Part shown: positions 6,539 to 9,003 of the stretch, piece by piece
Numbering within the stretch: position 1 is the first letter of the stretch
Layout: every line of letters begins with the position of its first letter
NCBI GenBank assembly: GCA_007133995.1
Contig: SLLP01000151.1
Coordinates: 1 to 9,003 of the forward strand
Length of the DNA: 9,003 nucleotides
Origin: Balneolales bacterium
Lineage (GTDB): Bacteria > Bacteroidota > Rhodothermia > Balneolales > Natronogracilivirgulaceae
Direction: 5' to 3'
Made by a program: the position numbers and the translations under genes
The notes under the pieces: model-generated
What the model was told of the DNA's origin: nothing
The model's input: the letters and a program-made list of their open reading frames with translations, nothing else
The model's database searches: none

Positions 6539-6663
6539 AATCTTATCTGTTAAAAGTGAATCAAGGTAAACTGCTGAGGTTAGTATAACGATATTTACCA
6601 ATAAAATGGTCTCTATACTCAAATAAACAGATATCGTGTTAGTTTTTTATGAAGTTAGGAGAA

Positions 6664-8154
6664 TTACGTTCCGAACATGGTTACCGCATTTTTAGCCCAA
6701 CCGACAAGCGGTGAAAAGTATACTCCAAGAAGTAGTACCGGTATGAGCAGCAGCACCAGTATGATCACTGAAGCCGCATCGAAGGAAACCGATCCCTGGG
6801 ATTCCGTTGGCTCCACCAGAAACATATTCCGTACAACACGAATATAATAAAAGAGAGAAACAATGGTTGCGAGTCCGGCGATAGCCACCAGCCAGATCAT
6901 TCCGGCGCTTATGGTCGCCCCGAAGATATACACTTTGGCTATGAACCCGGCTGTGGGCGGAAAACCGGCCAGGGCAACGAGAAATATGGCCATGGAGACT
7001 CCGAGAAAAGGTGCCCGGTGTCCCAGTCCCTCATAATCGGCAATCAGCTCGGTGTCCAGCTTGTTAGCCACCAGCATGGCCACATAGAATGCACCGAGAT
7101 TCATGAAGAGGTAGATCGTCAGATAGATCATCATGGCGCTGATGCCTTCATCAGTTGCCAGCGCCAATCCCATGAGAATAAAACCGGCGTGTGCAATACT
7201 GGAGTATGCGAGCAGCCGCTTGATATTCTCCTGCCAGAGTGCCATCAGGTTTGCGGCCAGCATCGTAACAGCAGCCAGAACTGCAAGGATCATGCTCCAG
7301 GGCAGGACCGCCACAACACCTTCAAAACCGGCCGAGCTCAAGGCGCCCGACTCCATAAACGATACACGGAAAAAACGGATCATCATCGCAAATCCGGCTA
7401 CTTTTGACGCGGTTGCCAAAAAGGCCGTAATGGTCACCGGTGCGCCTTCATATACATCAGGCGCCCAAAAATGGAACGGAACCACCGTTATTTTGTAGCT
7501 GAAGCCGACAATAATCATCACCACCGATACGTACAGCGCTGAAGTCTGCTCCACACCCGTCTGAAGCGCATCCCGGACACCGTAGATATCTATTGCACCG
7601 GTTACACCAACCAGCAGCGAAATCCCATATATGAGGAATCCGGAGGAGACCGCACCAAAAATAATATATTTCATGGATGCCTCAGCTGACTTCCGCAAGG
7701 ACTTTGTGAACCCGGCGAGCACATAGGAGCTGATGCTGGTCAGCTCAAATGCCAGATACATCAACAGCAGATTGGTTGCGCCGACCATAAGGAACATTCC
7801 AAAGATCACACCTGTGACTAGCATGTAATATTCGCCGATGCGGGTGCTATTGTGTTCGAGTTCCCGGCTTTTCATCGAAAAAAGCACAATCAGCAATCCA
7901 GCTGCCAACAGAACGGCCTTGAAGAAGACCGCAAACGGATCCACCGCCACCATATCGCTGAAAATGGAAACATTCCAGCCGGACTGGCCAGCTACAAGAA
8001 CCGCGGTTACAGCCAGCCCCGCAAGCACGACCCATGCCACATTACGATTGCGCTCCTTCAGGATCAGGTCGGCAACAATGGCCGCCACCAGTGTCACCGT
8101 GAGGGCTATTTCCGGAAGAAATCGGTAAATACTTTCAATGATGTGTTCAGCCAT
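6664..8154 (-). CDS. nuoN: NADH-quinone oxidoreductase subunit N
   Basis: An antiporter-like, proton-pumping membrane subunit of respiratory complex I, 496 residues (usual family length about 480-500) with many transmembrane helices. Positions matching the key charged residues of E. coli NuoN are present: Glu137 in LAFELTS, Lys221 in FSYKITVVPFHFWAPDVYEG, Lys251 in TASKVAGF and Lys407 in FIAKVYIF. The motifs QENIKRLLAYSSIAHAGFI (309-327) and FPPTAGFIAK (398-407) are family hallmarks. Start ATG 8154 lies 55 bp after the nuoM stop, and translation ends at TAA (6664-6666) after MFGT. No Shine-Dalgarno is obvious. The nuoM-nuoN order is the normal end of a bacterial nuo operon. Nothing odd is seen. 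Confidence 0.97.
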   Translation of the reverse strand: MAEHIIESIYRFLPEIALTVTLVAAIVADLILKERNRNVAWVVLAGLAVTAVLVAGQSGWNVSIFSDMVAVDPFAVFFKAVLLAAGLLIVLFSMKSRELEHNSTRIGEYYMLVTGVIFGMFLMVGATNLLLMYLAFELTSISSYVLAGFTKSLRKSAEASMKYIIFGAVSSGFLIYGISLLVGVTGAIDIYGVRDALQTGVEQTSALYVSVVMIIVGFSYKITVVPFHFWAPDVYEGAPVTITAFLATASKVAGFAMMIRFFRVSFMESGALSSAGFEGVVAVLPWSMILAVLAAVTMLAANLMALWQENIKRLLAYSSIAHAGFILMGLALATDEGISAMMIYLTIYLFMNLGAFYVAMLVANKLDTELIADYEGLGHRAPFLGVSMAIFLVALAGFPPTAGFIAKVYIFGATISAGMIWLVAIAGLATIVSLFYYIRVVRNMFLVEPTESQGSVSFDAASVIILVLLLIPVLLLGVYFSPLVGWAKNAVTMFGT

Positions 8155-8209
8155 ACTATGTTCGGATTAACGAAAACCTTGAGTTTTTAAAACCTTGAAT
8201 AATTCATAA

Positions 8210-9003
8210 TCAGCGTCCGGCCATGTTTACGAAATCAACCAGATGGCTCAGTGACGTATTCATCAGCTCAATGGCAGGACCGGGATAGACACCCAGAAGG
8301 ATTACAATGAGCAAAAGCGGAATGAACATCAGCATTTCGCGACCGGTCAGGTCTGCAAGTGTTTTATGCTCCTCGCTCAGCTCACCCAGAAATACACGCT
8401 GGATAGTCCACAGGATATAGGCAGCCGTGAAGATGATACCGGTCACCGAGATGATTGTGATCCAGCGGAATGAGTCGAAGGCGCCGAGGAAGGAGAAAAG
8501 CTCACTTACAAACCCGCTGAGCCCAGGCAGCCCGAGCGCAGCAAACATCGCCACCATGGCAATACCGGTGTATTTGGGCATCTGGTTGGCAATGCCGCCA
8601 AAATCGTAGAGCCCCCTCTTGTGGGTGCGATCATAGAGTACGCCGACGATAAGGAAGAGCATGGCGGTGATGGTCCCGTGGTTGAACATCTGCAGCACGG
8701 CGCCAACGGTGCCCTGGTTGGTCAGCGATGCCATACCGAGCATCACGATACCCATGTGACTGATGGATGAGTAGGCGATGAGTTTCTTGAAGTCATCCTG
8801 TGCCATGGCACAGAGCGCGCCGTAGATGATGCTGATCATGCCCAGTGCCGCCATGAGGTACATGAAGTAGACGGTGCCGTCCGGCATGATCGGGAACAGG
8901 ATCCGCAGCATGCCGTAGGTGCCAAGCTTCAGCAGCACGCCGGCAAGGATCACACTGATGGGCGTGGGCGCCTCCACGTGCGCATCAGGCAACCAGGTGT
9001 GGA
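8210..9003 (-). CDS. nuoM: NADH-quinone oxidoreductase subunit M, C-terminal part (5' end outside window)
   Basis: An antiporter-like complex I subunit in the inner membrane. The frame enters from beyond base 9003 reading FHTWLPDAHVEAPTP, an internal NuoM signature, so the apparent TTG start at 8992 is not real and roughly the first half is missing. Further NuoM features are ILAGVLLKLGTYG (with the conserved Lys corresponding to E. coli Lys265), AMAQDDFKKLIAYSSISHMG, MFNHGTITAMLFL and LPGLSGFVSELFSFLGAF, which carries the Glu at the E. coli Glu407 position. It ends at TGA (8210-8212) after VDFVNMAGR. It is followed by nuoN on the same strand after 55 bp, and the two are almost certainly co-transcribed. 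The visible part is intact. Confidence 0.96.
   Translation of the reverse strand, partial: HTWLPDAHVEAPTPISVILAGVLLKLGTYGMLRILFPIMPDGTVYFMYLMAALGMISIIYGALCAMAQDDFKKLIAYSSISHMGIVMLGMASLTNQGTVGAVLQMFNHGTITAMLFLIVGVLYDRTHKRGLYDFGGIANQMPKYTGIAMVAMFAALGLPGLSGFVSELFSFLGAFDSFRWITIISVTGIIFTAAYILWTIQRVFLGELSEEHKTLADLTGREMLMFIPLLLIVILLGVYPGPAIELMNTSLSHLVDFVNMAGR

Overview
The window looks like a chromosomal stretch from a Gram-negative bacterium of the Bacteroidota/Rhodothermota–Balneolota side. The clues are remnants of gliding/type IX secretion-style surface genes (an FlgD-like C-terminal domain overlapping a signal-peptide β-barrel gene), lipoproteins with Bacteroidota-like lipoboxes, start codons with little or no Shine-Dalgarno sequence, and a NADH-quinone oxidoreductase (complex I) locus with nuoM and nuoN adjacent. 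The phylum call is inference; there is no rRNA or other marker here. GC is about 50% by hand count over sampled lines, except for one methyltransferase gene at about 37%.

Layout. Bases 1-804 (+) hold the C-terminal part of a YbdG-type mechanosensitive channel that starts outside the window. Bases 943-2984 (+) are a degraded surface-protein cluster: a TPR lipoprotein that runs out of frame into an FlgD-like C-terminal domain, then an outer-membrane-barrel-like gene interrupted by an in-frame TAA and apparently shifted out of frame further on, then an unrecognised 3' piece whose end sits 6 bp from a convergent gene. Bases 2991-5352 (-) hold an L,D-transpeptidase-like protein, a class I SAM-dependent methyltransferase and a PflA-like radical SAM protein, in that transcription order. 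Bases 5560-6024 (+) encode an FKBP-type lipoprotein, divergent from the transpeptidase. Bases 6110-9003 (-) hold the end of the nuo cluster: partial nuoM, complete nuoN, then a small helical protein of unknown function.

How the genes relate. NuoM and NuoN are antiporter-like proton-pumping subunits of complex I. The transpeptidase-like protein and the FKBP lipoprotein are both exported envelope proteins that share a 207-bp divergent intergenic region, and both have substitutions at positions normally important for catalysis. The lead observation is the YkuD-domain protein, in which the motif that normally reads S-H-G-C has Ser (residue 168) in place of the nucleophilic Cys. The second is the decayed surface-protein cluster. 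I saw no RNA gene, CRISPR array, insertion sequence or clear new multi-gene system, and no stretch over 300 bp without a gene or gene remnant.
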